Shown in pieces: positions 19,476 to 29,928 of a stretch of DNA of 64,000 nucleotides. The DNA comes from Effrenium voratum. Its lineage: Eukaryota; Sar; Dinophyceae; Suessiales; Symbiodiniaceae. Position 1 is the first letter of the stretch. Each line of letters opens with the position of its first letter. The translations under genes and the position numbers were made by a program. Location of the stretch: positions 1 through 64,000 of the forward strand of contig CAUJNA010001251.1 of assembly GCA_963377175.1 (NCBI GenBank), written 5' to 3'. Under the pieces are notes generated by a model, which was not told where the DNA came from, did no database searches, and saw nothing but the letters and a program-made list of their open reading frames with translations.

Positions 19476-20561
19476 GTCAGATCCGACGTCCTTCTCGGTT
19501 GTTGTTGGGAGACATTTTTCCCCTCTTTGATCTTATTCTGGTTTAGTGGTTGAAATCCAACCACTTGGCTGCTAACACTTAATCTGTTTTGCTCCCCTTT
19601 CAACGTCAGCCTGTCAGGTTCCCTTTTTTGCGGAAGGGAACCCTCCCCCCGGAGGTGGATCCACGTTGAGCCAGGCACTGGGAGATACGTCGTTATTTTC
19701 TGGTAAGCGGGAACGAAGCGGCATTCATTTGCACGTATGCGCCTAGGTTTGTAGTTAAGCTCGCATGTATCTTATCTACAATAGTTACGCACAGGTCTTG
19801 GTGCGCTTTGAATGTTGCAACTGCTGCGTAGTAGCTTCCTTACAGGCACGCAAAAAGCACAGACACAACAACCAAACATCCACAAAGAACAAAAGACAAT
19901 AAGCAGCAGAAGCAATAGATCCCAACCATGACTGAGTATTCTTGTTTGGTTTGCGGTTCATCTGTTTTGTTGGAAGCACATGGTGCTCAGCATTTGCCTG
20001 AATCACACAAAAGCCTACACACCCCGACATGGCTAGGATGTGGTTTTTGCTCTTTTATTCTTCTTCTTTGAGTTTGGTGGTCACATTTACCAGATGCATT
20101 TGCGGAGGCTATTCTGAGGGCAGCGGACATGTTGTCACGGTATGTAACGGCAATCCTGTTGTCAATCCTCAGGCTACAAGAGTGGAGGAGCAAGGAGGTA
20201 GTTGAAGCGGCGGTTCGGGGTTAGATGAAGCACAGCACTTGCTCAACATGACGCAACAATTGAAGAGGTCTAGCTTGCGCTTGACTTAGCTCACGTCTAG
20301 AGAGCTTCGCGCGTGTCCAACTTGATTGGTCTTTGTCTTTAAAAATTCGGATATGTTGTGTGGGGCTGGCCAGTGTGGGGTAGAGACCATTGCCGATTCC
20401 AAACCCCATTGTCCCCTTTTCAACCCCAACATGGCTCCAGATGTTTCCCTTTAACACAATTCAAAAAGGGGCACCCTCAAAGAAACGCCTCAAAATGAAG
20501 AGCTACGATTAGGTGCGACTTTGGGGATTCCATTTTTTGCGCAGCCATATCCCGTCGTCCT

Positions 20562-20721
20562 GTGTCTTTTTCTAGGGGACCCCCCCAAAGTGGCTTACGG
20601 TTTTCCTGTTGGCTTCCCTCTAAACCAAAAGACAAAGCAAAACCCCCAAAATAGCTTCGGTTTTCCTTGTGGTCTCCCTTTCGACCGACAACCCCAAAAG
20701 GGGTACCAACTCCAAAAAAGG
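20562..20721 (+). mobile_element. Element B, long form
   Basis: It starts GTGTCTTTTTCTAGGGGACC and ends GGGGTACCAACTCCAAAAAA. The middle carries two tandem versions of the GCTT..GGTTTTCC block with TTCCCT after each, so it is about twice the length of other copies. Confidence 0.65.
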
Positions 20722-20733
20722 AATCGAGCCACC

Positions 20734-20860
20734 CATGGCCGTGGGTCAAAACCAATGGTACCATTTTGGGGTAGGTGAATTCACCACCCATTTTAGAACC
20801 TATTTAAGTGGTTGGATTGAACCGGATGTTCACTGGTTTGGTTTTGACCCCATGGCCATA
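20734..20860 (+). mobile_element. Element A copy 3
   Basis: Ends CATGGCCGTGGGTCAAAACC and GGTTTTGACCCCATGGCCAT are near-perfect inverted repeats. It lies only 12 bases after element B, which suggests nested or preferred insertion. Confidence 0.85.
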
Positions 20861-21052
20861 TGTGTACCCTCGGTGGGGGCGTTGGTGCGACCGTTCACTT
20901 AGGGGGAACCATCATTCCAGGGTTTCTTAGGTGGGTGGTGCCTAAGAGGAGTCCGCAACCAACCACCGTGTCTCCGAAAGCGCCGCACACGTCCCTCCCC
21001 GCGCCTGACGCGCTGACGCGCGCCTAGCGCGCGCGCCTCGCGCGCGCGGTAG

Positions 21053-21135
21053 GCGGTCTCAGCAGCTTCGAGAAGGCGGGGCACTGGTGGGGGGCGCTGG
21101 CGCTGCTGGATGGCGTGGGGCCGTTGAGGCGGGGC
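21053..21135 (+). CDS. PPR-type exon 5
   Basis: After GCGGTAG the frame reads SSFEKAGHWWGALALLDG, the E-K-x-x-x-W-x-x-A-L-x-L-L core. The A-C before E-K has become S-F. A GCGCGC-rich palindromic stretch (21001-21050) immediately precedes it. Confidence 0.65.
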
Positions 21136-21210
21136 GTGTGGTCGTGTCGTCATGTCGTGTCGTTGGGTTGCTTTCTTTTTTTGCCCGTGGCCCACCGGGT
21201 TGCCTTTTTC

Positions 21211-21377
21211 GGCTGTGGGTCAACAATAGGGTTACCCTAGGATAGGCTGCATATATATATATATATATATTGGGAACTGGGTGGGTGTAAAATAGGGTAA
21301 CTCCAGAATGGTAAATGGAACCCTGCGGGCTAAAACCTGCGGTCCATATCCTGGTGGTTTAAGTTTCACCCATAGCC
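21211..21377 (+). mobile_element. Element A2 copy 2 with internal (AT)n
   Basis: Left end GGCTGTGGGTCAACAATAGG, core GGTAAATGGAACCCTGCGG then CTAAAACCTGCGGTCC, right end TTTCACCCATAGCC. An (AT)n at 21251-21270 makes it longer than the others. Confidence 0.75.
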
Positions 21378-22668
21378 TTTTGGTTTTAAAAGGACAAGAG
21401 GCAACCACTCATTTGGGGGTCCCTCAACTCGGCCTCGGTTGATTGGGGACATGTCATTTCCTGAGGGGGTGTCCATTTTTGTTCGTTTGTGCGCCTTGTG
21501 CCATTTGGCGCCTCACTTCGGCTGGAAGGCTTTTTGAAAGTCTCGGGGTTATGGCACCACCTGTGTCGAACGAGTGAAGCGAGTGAGAGATGGGAATCGA
21601 GGGTTGGGTCTCTTTCCTCCAACCGTTTCTCCGTCCATACTCCATTGCCAGATAGGAACATGAGGAAGAGAAAGAGAGCCCAGTCCATCGCATCTTACCT
21701 TGTCACACCTGTCACTCATAGACCATGAAGGATGGACTGGGAGTAGACAATGCCGGCTCTGGCCCCGTCTCAGCCTATAATGATGGGTCAACGAACCGGG
21801 CAAAGAGAGCGACACCCAAGTCCCAATCAACCCAATAGTAGCTACTGGATTGGGTCTTGGCACTCTCACTCACCATCTTCCCTCCAACCCGAAAGCCTGT
21901 CTGACTAGCCAAAAGGGGGGGGCTCTGCAAGGCCGCCGCCTGAGAGGTTCTGCATTCTGCCCCCGCTCAGGGAACTTTCTTGGACCGGTTCAATGATCAA
22001 GACAAGTCCGCTTCCAAATCGCCAGGCTGCAGCCGGACCTGGTGAGCTTCAATGTGCCTGGGACTGCGTGGAGTGGGAGGGTGTGGGAGGCCCTCCCCCG
22101 AAAACGAGCGAATTTGGAGAACTTCCGAACCTGTCTGCCCGAGGCGCATTTGGGTTTCCTTCAGTGGTCCTTTGCCCCAGGAGCAAATGGATGGGAACTT
22201 TTGGCAATGTTGGATCCGTGCTGAAGAAAGGTGAAGCCCGATCCCAAACGCGAGTTGGCCGAATGCTCAGGGGCTCCACCATTGAGGGCTCCGAAACATT
22301 GTTGAGGCTTGGTAAAGGATCGGTCTTGGGCAAGGTTTGGGGTTGTGTTCGTCTTCATATGGATGTGTCATTTTTGAGGGGGCCCCCCAAACTGGTCTGT
22401 TTCCTCGTGGTTTTTAAAGGGACACCACCAAAAAAGGATAACAAGCAAAAGCAAAACAGGGCAGCCCCGTATACCTTGAACACGTGCATCTTGAGCTCCT
22501 CTGGCCCCAGGTTTTTGGCGCAAAGGAGGACCCCGTTTTTTCAACCACAAGCCGGTTTTTCGACCTCCATTTTACCTTGCAGGTTTTTGGGATCCCCAAA
22601 AAACCGGTGGGGGGGGCCCGGTTGCCCCTTGGCGGAAATCGCTCGCATCGGTTTCCGCCGGCTTTGAG
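21378..22668. other. Intron without supported exon
   Basis: A partial element B lies at about 22364-22440 (GGGGGCCCCCCAAACTGG then GGTTTTTAAAGGGACACCA). ORFs at 21386-22360 are open on both strands and unconvincing, although LGLRGVGGCGR-like stretches near 22050 are GC-rich. Confidence 0.4.
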
Positions 22669-22750
22669 GCGGCGGCCAGCGCCTGCGAGAAGGGCGGGCA
22701 GTGGCTGCTGGCGATGCAGCTGCTGCGCGCTGCCAAGGCCAGGGGAAGCG
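22669..22750 (+). CDS. PPR-type exon 6 (canonical)
   Basis: After GGCTTTGAG the frame reads ASACEKGGQWLLAMQLL and then RAAKARGS before GTGGGG. This is the textbook dinoflagellate PPR wording. The next exon starts at the helix-A position of the following unit, so the two join into a regular 35-residue spacing. Confidence 0.8.
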
Positions 22751-22895
22751 GTGGGGTGAATTTGGGTGGGGGTGGGGTGGGGTGGGGTGGGTGAGGGCCG
22801 TTTTTTTTTTTTTAAAGTCAAATGTAGAGCCCATGGTATGAGACGTAGCAGATGGGTTCAGGCGCCGTTGTTTGGACTGGAGTCAGGACGCTCAG

Positions 22896-22955
22896 CTCCA
22901 GCCGGACGTGGTGTCCCTGGCTGCCTGCATCAGCGCGGCGGAGCGGGGCAGAGGG
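22896..22955 (+). CDS. PPR-type exon 7
   Basis: Acceptor GGACGCTCAG precedes LQPDVVSLAACISAAERG, then R-G and donor GTCCGG. It is the helix-A half of a unit with A-A-E-R-G replacing A-C-E-K-G. Confidence 0.75.
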
Positions 22956-23444
22956 GTCCGGCTCTGTTTGTCCTTTTTTTTGGTCGGTGCAAGCCTTTCT
23001 TGGGTGGCTTAAACTCCACAAGTTGGGTCCCCGCCGTCCTCCCTCTAAAAGTGGGTTTCCGTTTTTTAGGGGATTTTTTCCGCGGTCTTTGAACCAAGAG
23101 CAAGCCGCGTGGACAGTTCAAGATGTATCAGCCGCGCGTGCAGTGCAGTCAGCGACCATCCGCTCGGCCCATTCACTGTGGCTGAGACTCGTGGATGAAC
23201 TTCCACATCATAAAGTCACGCCTCAAAGACGACTTCTGGACAATTCACTAGTTGCTGCTAGTTCTCCAGCAGTCCGTGTTGTTTTCAGGGTACCCCTTCT
23301 TTTGTGGTTTTGGAAAGCCAAAAGGAACACCGTTGCGCTATTTTGTGGGGTCCAAACAGTTAAAACAAAAACCAAGCATAGAAGACAGCCAAAAAACAAC
23401 TATTGTAGGACTCCCTTTGTCTTCTTGAAACCACAATTATGGGT

Positions 23445-23529
23445 GTGTCTGTTTTTAGGTGGACCGGGCGGTTTACCTTTTTCCTTTCAAAACCTAAACA
23501 AGGGGGGGGGTACCAAATTTAAAAGAAGG
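23445..23529 (+). mobile_element. Element B copy
   Basis: GTGTCTGTTTTTAGGTGGACC at the start; GGGTACCAAATTTAAAAGAA at the end. The central GGTTTACCTTTTTCC is a diverged form of the shared block. Confidence 0.55.
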
Positions 23530-23622
23530 AACTGCGCCACCCATATTTGGCTTCAATCAAAAATCCAAGTGTTTGGGGGACCCCTCCTTTTTTTCGTGTC
23601 TCTTTATTTTTTTTAACCGTAG

Positions 23623-23737
23623 GAGAAGTGCGGGCGCTGGGCTCCGGCCCTGGCGCTGCTGGGCGCGCTGCGCGACGCGGAGCTGGAGACCTCTGTGGTG
23701 GCCCACAACGCGGCGGGGACGCCCAAGCGAGCCATGG
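23623..23737 (+). CDS. PPR-type exon 8
   Basis: Acceptor TTTTTTTTAACCGTAG is one of the best polypyrimidine acceptors here. The frame reads EKCGRWAPALALLGAL, then RDAELETSVVAHNAAG, and ends near AMG before GTCCAC. It spans helix B of one unit and helix A of the next. Confidence 0.8.
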
Positions 23738-24144
23738 GTCCACTTTTTTTTTTCTTCTTCTTCCTTTTATATAAATTTTATTTTCATTTTCGTTTTTTAA
23801 TTGCCCCCGAAATAATCTTCGCAGCGTTTAGTTTTTCTTCTTCTCCTTCTCAGAGTGTCTTATTCATAGCAGTATTGTTATTCTTGTTTGGATGATTGTT
23901 ATTTGTTATCATCATGATGATTAGGAAAGGCGTGGTCTTTTCATTTAAGACATTTAAGACGTAGCTAGATCGGACGCCACAACTTTATTCTGATTCCGGA
24001 GGCCCTCATAGATGAATCTGCCTTCTTTTGAGACGTTTTGCTCGGTCTCTCAGTCTCTCAGTCTCTCAGTCTCTCAACTTAGTCTCTCAAACCAAACCCA
24101 AAGAAAACAAGCAAATACAAGGTCAGTCAGAGCAAACCAAGCAA

Positions 24145-24260
24145 ACAAAAAGCACACACACACACACAAAACACAACAAAACAAAGCAGACGCACAACAA
24201 AACCAAACAAAGCAGACGCAAAACAAAACCAAACAAAGCAGACGCAAAACAGAGGAAAAC
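24145..24260. repeat. CAAAACAAAGCAGACGCA minisatellite
   Basis: Repeats of about 25 bases rich in A and C lie just upstream of PPR exon 9. They are preceded by CTCAGTCT repeats at 24040-24085. They give N/K/T/Q-rich ORFs that are not genes. Confidence 0.8.
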
Positions 24261-24286
24261 CCCCGAACGCGCGGAGACGGGCGGAG

Positions 24287-24368
24287 GCCTCCAGCGCCTG
24301 CGAGAAGGGCCACGTGTGGCCTTCGGCCTTGGCGGTGCTGTCGGCGCTGCAGCGGACCTGCCAGGAGT
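24287..24368 (+). CDS. PPR-type exon 9
   Basis: After GGGCGGAG the frame reads SSACEKGHVWPSALAVL, then SALQRTCQE. It keeps A-C-E-K-G and the W..AL..L spacing. The donor is obscured by the GGGGT array that begins right after it. Confidence 0.75.
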
Positions 24369-24375
24369 GGGGGTG

Positions 24376-24520
24376 GGGGGTGGGGGGTTGGGTGGGGTGG
24401 GGTGGGGTGGGGTGGGGTGGGGTGGGGTGGGGTGGGGTGGGGTGGGGTGGGGTGGGGTGGGGTGGGGTGGGGTGGGGTGGGGTGGGGTGGGGTGGGGTGG
24501 GTGGGGTGGGGTGGGGTGGT
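24376..24520. repeat. (GGGGT)n array
   Basis: About 27 near-perfect pentamers with one GGGT slip. The + strand could form G-quadruplexes. The array gives the W/G-rich ORF 24012-24779, which I reject as a gene. Confidence 0.95.
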
Positions 24521-24849
24521 TGAGTGGGTGTGTTTTCAAGTGGTTTTCTGGGTCTCATTGGACTTTGGGTGGTTTCGAGTTCCTTTGGAGTGTTTAAGGA
24601 TGTTACTTGAAGAGACACCTGGAAGAGGTCGATGGGCGGATGCGGGGTGGCTGTCCCCTGCGTCAGCCACCCTGCTGGACCCGAGCAAGCCCAAGATCAA
24701 TCGTTTCGCCTCGGTCTCCCGGAGGGTGTCTCCTAAAATGGTTGGATCGGTCACCTGTTTGGATGAGAAGGGAAGCTAAAAGGACACCGAGCACCTGAAG
24801 AAATCGGTCCCTTTGCATGATTTCAAGGGGGAAAGGACACCAAAAACCT

Positions 24850-25700
24850 GAAGGAATCCCGATTATTTTGAGAGGCACCCATGTTTGCTGCTTTGGGGCA
24901 GACGAAAAATCTCACCTTACCCCAACACTTGCTGGTGCTCAGCAGGGAATGAGAAATGGAATGTCCCTCACATAAGCATCCAACTGGTGGTTTCCTTCAT
25001 TCCGGAGTCCCATTTCCCGATCGCAAGAGAAGTGGTTGATTTGAATCCCGAACATTTTGAGAAACAGCCATGATTTATGCTTCAGACGAGACATTCTCAC
25101 CTTACCTCCAAAATCTCACCATATCTGTTTTCCCTGGTTGATTTCTTGTCGTGACCCAGGTTCATTCCGTCTTTTCCTACTGGTAGGTCTGTCCTTTCCC
25201 AGGTTCATGAATTTCTGTCTTTTTCATTTCCACATCTTGTCTTTCCCTCTTTTGAGAAACACCCCACGATATCTTTTGCTGGGCAGACGAAGAACATTCT
25301 CACCTTACCCCAACACTTGCTGGTGCTCAGCAGGGAATCACAAAAACCCATCCAACTGGTGGTTTCCTTCATTCAGGAATCTCCTTCCGGTTCATTCCAT
25401 TTCTCCTTCCCTATTGATTTCGCCCCGATCGCAAGAGAAGAGAAGAGGTTTGGTTTAAATCCCGAAGATTATGGAAGAAACACCCATGATTTAGCCCTAG
25501 ACGAACCCCAAACCCCACCACACCTGTTATTCCCTGGTTGATTTATGCTTTGGACGAAAAAGGGCGCAGCCATTTTTCCATTTCTCCTTCCCTACATTTT
25601 TTTTCCCCCAATAAGTTCCCTACAAAACCCTCTTCCCACGTTCGCGAAACAAGCTTCTCACCTTACCCCCGAAAATCTCACCATATCTGTTTTTCCCTGG
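24850..25700. repeat. Tandem monomers of about 190-220 bp
   Basis: The block CAGACGA..TCTCACCTTACC recurs near 24898, 25083, 25282 and 25498, with AATCCCGAA..ATTTTGAGAAACA upstream of each. Alternate monomers are most alike (for example CCAACACTTGCTGGTGCTCA at 24918 and 25308), giving a higher-order unit near 384-390 bp. Confidence 0.8.
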
Positions 25701-25789
25701 TTGAATCCCCAAAACGACGGATTTTTTTTTGACTTTTCACCGAACAAAGCACCCCACAACGACGGATCAGATTTTTCCGCCGAGCGAAG

Positions 25790-25894
25790 GAGCAGTCGGT
25801 GGTCTCCTTTGCCGCAGCCTGCAGCGCCTGCGAGAAGCGCCGCCGCTGGGACCTGGCGCTGCTGCTGCAGACCGCCCTCCAGGCCGCGGCGCGC
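25790..25894 (+). CDS. PPR-type exon 10
   Basis: After GAGCGAAG the frame reads EQSVVSFA then AACSACEKRRRWDLALLL, then QTALQAAAR before GTTCCC. It is a complete unit with A-C-E-K-R-R-R-W at the turn. Confidence 0.8.
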
Positions 25895-26231
25895 GTTCCC
25901 CGGGCTCAGCGGACGCCGAGTCCGATGCCTGCGTTGTTTTTTGGTTTTTTGGGAAGGGGAGGGAAGGGAGATGTTTTTCAAGATTTGTTTGTTTGTGCTT
26001 CTTGTTTCTTTTTGGGGAAGAGGGTGGGGGAAGGGGGAGAGATGTTTTTCAGGGGTTGCTTATTTGTTCGTCTCGTTTTTTGTGGTGGTGAGCTTTTTGG
26101 GAAAGGGTCGTGTTTTAGAGCAAATTTGATCCAGACAGCTCTTTTGGGGGCATGTTTTTCCCCAACAACTAACAACTTTAGGGTCTCAGCCCAGATAGGC
26201 TCCCCGGTGGTCCGGGGCGGCCCTGAGGTAA

Positions 26232-26316
26232 GGTTCTACGAGGGTTCCACCAGGGTTCCACCAGGTTCCACGAGGGTTCCACAAGGGTTCCACGAGGGTT
26301 CCACGAGGTTCTGCGA
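26232..26316. repeat. GGTTCCACGAG minisatellite
   Basis: Seven to eight copies of an 11-12 base unit (GGTTCCACGAG, GGGTTCCACCA). It lies in an intron. Confidence 0.9.
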
Positions 26317-26799
26317 GGGCTGCGGGGTGCCGCATGCTGTTGGGGATATCACCTGAGCTTCTTTTTTTCAGGATTGGTTTGTTTGTTTGTTTTTTTGGGT
26401 GGTGCTTTTGTTTTTGTGGCTTTTTGCGGCTTTTGTGGCTTTGGCTTTCCACATCCTCAGCATCACCATCAACACCCCAACACCAGCAACTGTCTTGTTT
26501 CCGAGTGGCAGTTTTAAGGCAGTGTTGTGCGACTTTTGCTTTTGAGTATTGCACCCTTTCCAAAATGCCGTAATTTTGGACCTGCTGCTAGGTGGGTTTC
26601 TATTGACTTCAACTTTGTCTGTAGCTCCCTATTCTCCATTCGTGTGATTTGTGTTGGTACAGGGTGGGGGCTTCTTTGTAGGACCGTTGTTCGGCTTTGG
26701 ATGGCCTTAAAAGGAAAAGCCGAATCCCAACCATCAGCGAACACTCAAGAAATCCAAAGCCAGCCCTGATACAACCTTTCTCGGCTTGTTGCGTTGACA

Positions 26800-27140
26800 T
26801 AAACCCAGCCGAATCCAACCCTAAACCACAACTAAACCACCGCAAAACCAAAACCAAACCTAAACCGACCCCAAAGAAGTCTTCTAAACAAGGCAAACCA
26901 CGCTCACCCTGAACCCGCCTCAGCCTCCCCTAAACCTTAAGCCAACCACACCAACCCTAAACGAACCAACAATGTTCCAACCGGAAACCCACCGAAACCA
27001 AACTGCACAACACCATCCCTAAACCATCCGAAACCTACCCGAGCGAAGCCAACAATAAACCGATCCCAAACCCACCCAACACCTATACGAACCCAAACCC
27101 CCCTCCAGCCCGAAAGCCCACCCTGCTGCCTAATCCAACT
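26800..27140. repeat. C/A-rich tract with scattered CCCTAAAC
   Basis: Almost free of G on + over long runs. ACCCTAAAC or TCCCTAAACC occurs near 26818, 26926, 26954 and 27014 among ACCAAAACC-type words. It may be a degenerate telomere-like or simple tract; no coding. Confidence 0.5.
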
Positions 27141-28032
27141 TGAAACCAACCGAAAGAGCACCCTGTTGGTGATGCTGGGTACGTAACTGATGATGCTGAA
27201 AATGTTAAAAATGCTGGTGTAAAACGCGTGCATTTGATGAGAATGCCCAGAACCAAATCCCGAACAAGAAGCCAAATCTCAGTCCTTTGGCAACTCCAAA
27301 ACGGTTTTTTCGAGGGCTTTTGGGTTTGTTTGGAGGTAATGGGAACGATGAAGCAGAACCTTCGGTTAATTTTGGTCACCTTCTAATGGGGGTGCATCAC
27401 TTTGGGGTCTGCTTTGGGGGTGCTACCCTGAAATTGTTGTTTGCTTGTGGTTTACCTTTTGTTCGGGGTACTTTGTGAAGTGTTTCTTTGGGTTGCTTTG
27501 GGTTCCTTGAATCTGTAGTGAAAGCAACACATTGTCCCAAAACGAAGCCCCCCCCCATATGGGTGTTTTCTTGGATTGGTTTGGTTTGGAGTTTTGCAAG
27601 ATTGCATAGACACCCTTTTGGTTGGTATTTGACAATGCCAAACATTTTAGCGTATCCTTATTTTGAGCAACGCTGTTTGGGTTTGTGCTTTTTGAGGGCA
27701 CCCTTCTCACCTTGATTGAACACGAAGACCAGCGGGAAGCCATCCATTTTCAATTTGGAGGGGGCCAGTGGTGGACATCATGAAGCCATGGGGTTTTTGT
27801 CCATAGAGTTTCCAACCCTGAACATTCATCGCGTGGGCTCGTTTCGGATTTGGATTCATTTTCTTTGGCTTGGGTTTCCTGAAGCACAAACTTGGGATGG
27901 CTTTTTTCAGGTTCCCCCAACGGCGCAACATTCTGCTTTCCTTTTGGCTTCCCAATAAGAACCACCCGCCAAAATGGGTAACTCCAAAAGACTTGACCCG
28001 AGCCAGGGGTTCTTTTTGGTCGGCGTTCGCAG
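27141..28032. other. Intron without supported exon
   Basis: Element-B-like blocks are seen near 27400-27480 and 27905-27990 (CTTTCCTTTTGGCTTCCC then AAAATGGGTAACTCC). ORFs on both strands are not convincing. Confidence 0.4.
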
Positions 28033-28095
28033 GCTTCGGGCCTGGAACCGAACCTGGTGCTGCGGGGCAGCCTGGTGAGCGCCTGTGAGAAGGAC
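28033..28095 (+). CDS. PPR-type exon 11
   Basis: Acceptor GTTCGCAG, then GLEPNLVLRGSLVSACEK and D-Q-Q. G-L-E-P-N-x-V is the classic start of a PPR unit. The 3' edge is uncertain: a GTGAGC inside the coding motif at 28076 is probably not used. Confidence 0.75.
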
Positions 28096-28210
28096 CAACA
28101 AAAGCCCAGTTCCCCCTTTTGCTTGAGACCAGGTGTTGGTGTTGATGCGATTTTAACATGAAACATCGCCACGCAACGCCGTGTTTTACGGTGTTCTCTG
28201 GCAAAACCAG

Positions 28211-28286
28211 GGCTTTGCAGCGCTACAGCTACTGCTTTTGGGGCACATGACTCGGCCCCCGCTGGGCTCCGGGGCGTCGCTGGGCG
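28211..28286 (+). CDS. PPR-type exon 12
   Basis: After GCAAAACCAG the frame reads GFAALQLLLLGHMTRPPL, then GSGASLG before GTGGCT. It supplies the helix-B half (A-L-x-L-L-x-x-M) that would complete the unit begun in exon 11. Confidence 0.65.
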
Positions 28287-28449
28287 GTGGCTCCTCGGCA
28301 TTTGATTTTTTTGTTTTTGCACGTTTGGGATGTCCAAAAAGTGGCAGTTTCCATGGACGCTGGGAAAAATTGATCAGCTCGTGAGTGGGGGGAAATTCGG
28401 TGACCTCTTTTGTGTTGTGGTTTTGCGCCTTCCCATTTGGCTGGTCTGG

Positions 28450-28525
28450 GGTTGCCCTGGTAGATGGAATCATGGACTAAATCCTACGGTCCACATCCTG
28501 GTTTACTTTTGACCCATACCCATCT
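28450..28525 (+). mobile_element. Element A2, 5'-truncated
   Basis: The core GGTAGATGGAATCATGGACT then CCTACGGTCCACATCCTGG and right end TTTTGACCCATACCCATCTGG are present. The left TGGGTCAACA end is missing. A T-arm-like hairpin GGGG-TTCAAAA-CCCC (28539-28553) follows at once. Confidence 0.7.
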
Positions 28526-28553
28526 GGTTTCAAAAGGTGGGGTTCAAAACCCC

Positions 28554-29688
28554 CAAGACCCCAAGACTTGGGGCTGGCTTTGAAGAGCCTTCTCATGTAT
28601 CACCTGACACCAAATCACGTCGAAAAATAGAGGCCTGCAAAAAACGGTTACAGCTGTCCAACATGGATTTGGATGCATCCAGTTGGAGGTATCTAAAGTT
28701 CAAACGTCCTCAGTGTACAGTGTACGTGGTGTTCTAATGGTGGTTTCCCTGGAATTTCCACCAAATGGGAACCCAGGATTCAGCTGAACCCTGCTTTTTT
28801 TCATTGGGGGTGCACGGCTTCAAGAGCAGATCCATGTTGCCATGCCCATGTTTTTGATGGTTAAAAGGGAACACCATCTTGGGAAGACGAAGGGTTCGGT
28901 CGCTAGTCGGGACAAGCGCCTTTCGGGGTTTGAAGGGAAGTCCCAACTTTCCCCAACTTTTGGCAGGGCTCTTTGGAGCATTCCCTTGCTTGAGAGGTTT
29001 TGCCCCCGTCAGAGCCTGCGAATCCTGTCTCTGGCCAGACGCCACCGCGCTTCCGATGACCAAAACCGTTTGGGGGAACAACATCGTTTGGCTTGCTTTG
29101 GTTTCCTTGCGACGAAGCATCCTTGCCACGCCCTGAGCAAGCCTGACTTAGCTGTTTACAGGTAGAGCCTCTTTGAGATCTGGTTGGGCCGAGATCTCCT
29201 GGCTTGAAGCCTCTGACCGTCGAAAAGCACGCGAGCTGGATTCCCTCCGCGAGCTGAGTTGACCGTCAGCAAAGTCCGTTTTGGATTCCCTCCGTTTTGG
29301 TTCAGGGGACGCCGTGGGTTGAATTTGGATTCCCAACCCCGCGGTCGTCCGACAGTTCACTGACCTCATGGTTTCCTGGCTCCACCCGGCCCAAGCCTTT
29401 TTCCGCCGGCGGAAAAGCCACAAGTGCTTTGTTGAGCGCCCGCCCCCCGAACCCACCTAAGAGAACACCTGAGTCACAATCAACACCCGGGTAATTGGAG
29501 GGTAAGGGAGAATCTCAGCCATAAATGGTTGCTGCTGTTTCTTTAAACTCGTCACACTCTGGGCCGACATGTTTTCTTCTTTCTTAATGTGTCATTTGTT
29601 GTCCTTCTTTGACCGCACATACCTTTTGCCGTGGCCGTTTTTACCATTTAATGATTCTGACCTTGGAGGGAGGCTCGGGTTTTCTGAG
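28554..29688. other. Intron or spacer, no supported exon
   Basis: Short ORFs at 28842-29165 and 29297-29494 are open but lack consistent splice sites. Confidence 0.35.
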
Positions 29689-29760
29689 CGGCAGGACTGG
29701 CGGTGGCAGGAGGCGCTCCACTTGCTGGAGGCCTTCGGAACAGAAGCGCCCTCATGGCCC
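29689..29760 (+). CDS. PPR-type exon 13
   Basis: It is exactly 24 codons from GGTTTTCTGAG to GTGTTT: RQDWRWQEALHLLEAFG, then TEAPSWP. It is a helix-B half-unit with W-x-x-A-L-x-L-L. Confidence 0.7.
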
Positions 29761-29800
29761 GTGTTTTCTTTTTTCGCCTTTGGGGCCAATGTTGAGCTGG

Positions 29801-29928
29801 TTTGAAGGGAAGCCAAATGGGGAAGCCAATGGCAACAAAGTTTAAAGGGAAGCCTTTGAGCCAATGGTTTAAAGGGAAGCCAACTGGTAAAATGAGTTTG
29901 AATTGATGTATGGGGAAGCCAAAGGACA
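29801..29928. repeat. AAAGGGAAGCCAA minisatellite
   Basis: Five irregular copies of GGGAAGCCAA(A/T)TGG. The word is the complement of the TTTGGCTTCCC block in element B and recurs at 43720 and 45527. Confidence 0.7.

Noticed and set aside
24012..24779. 255-codon + ORF rich in W, G and V
   Set aside because: Most of it is the GGGGT array; only the PPR exon at 24287 (another reading of part of it) is supported.
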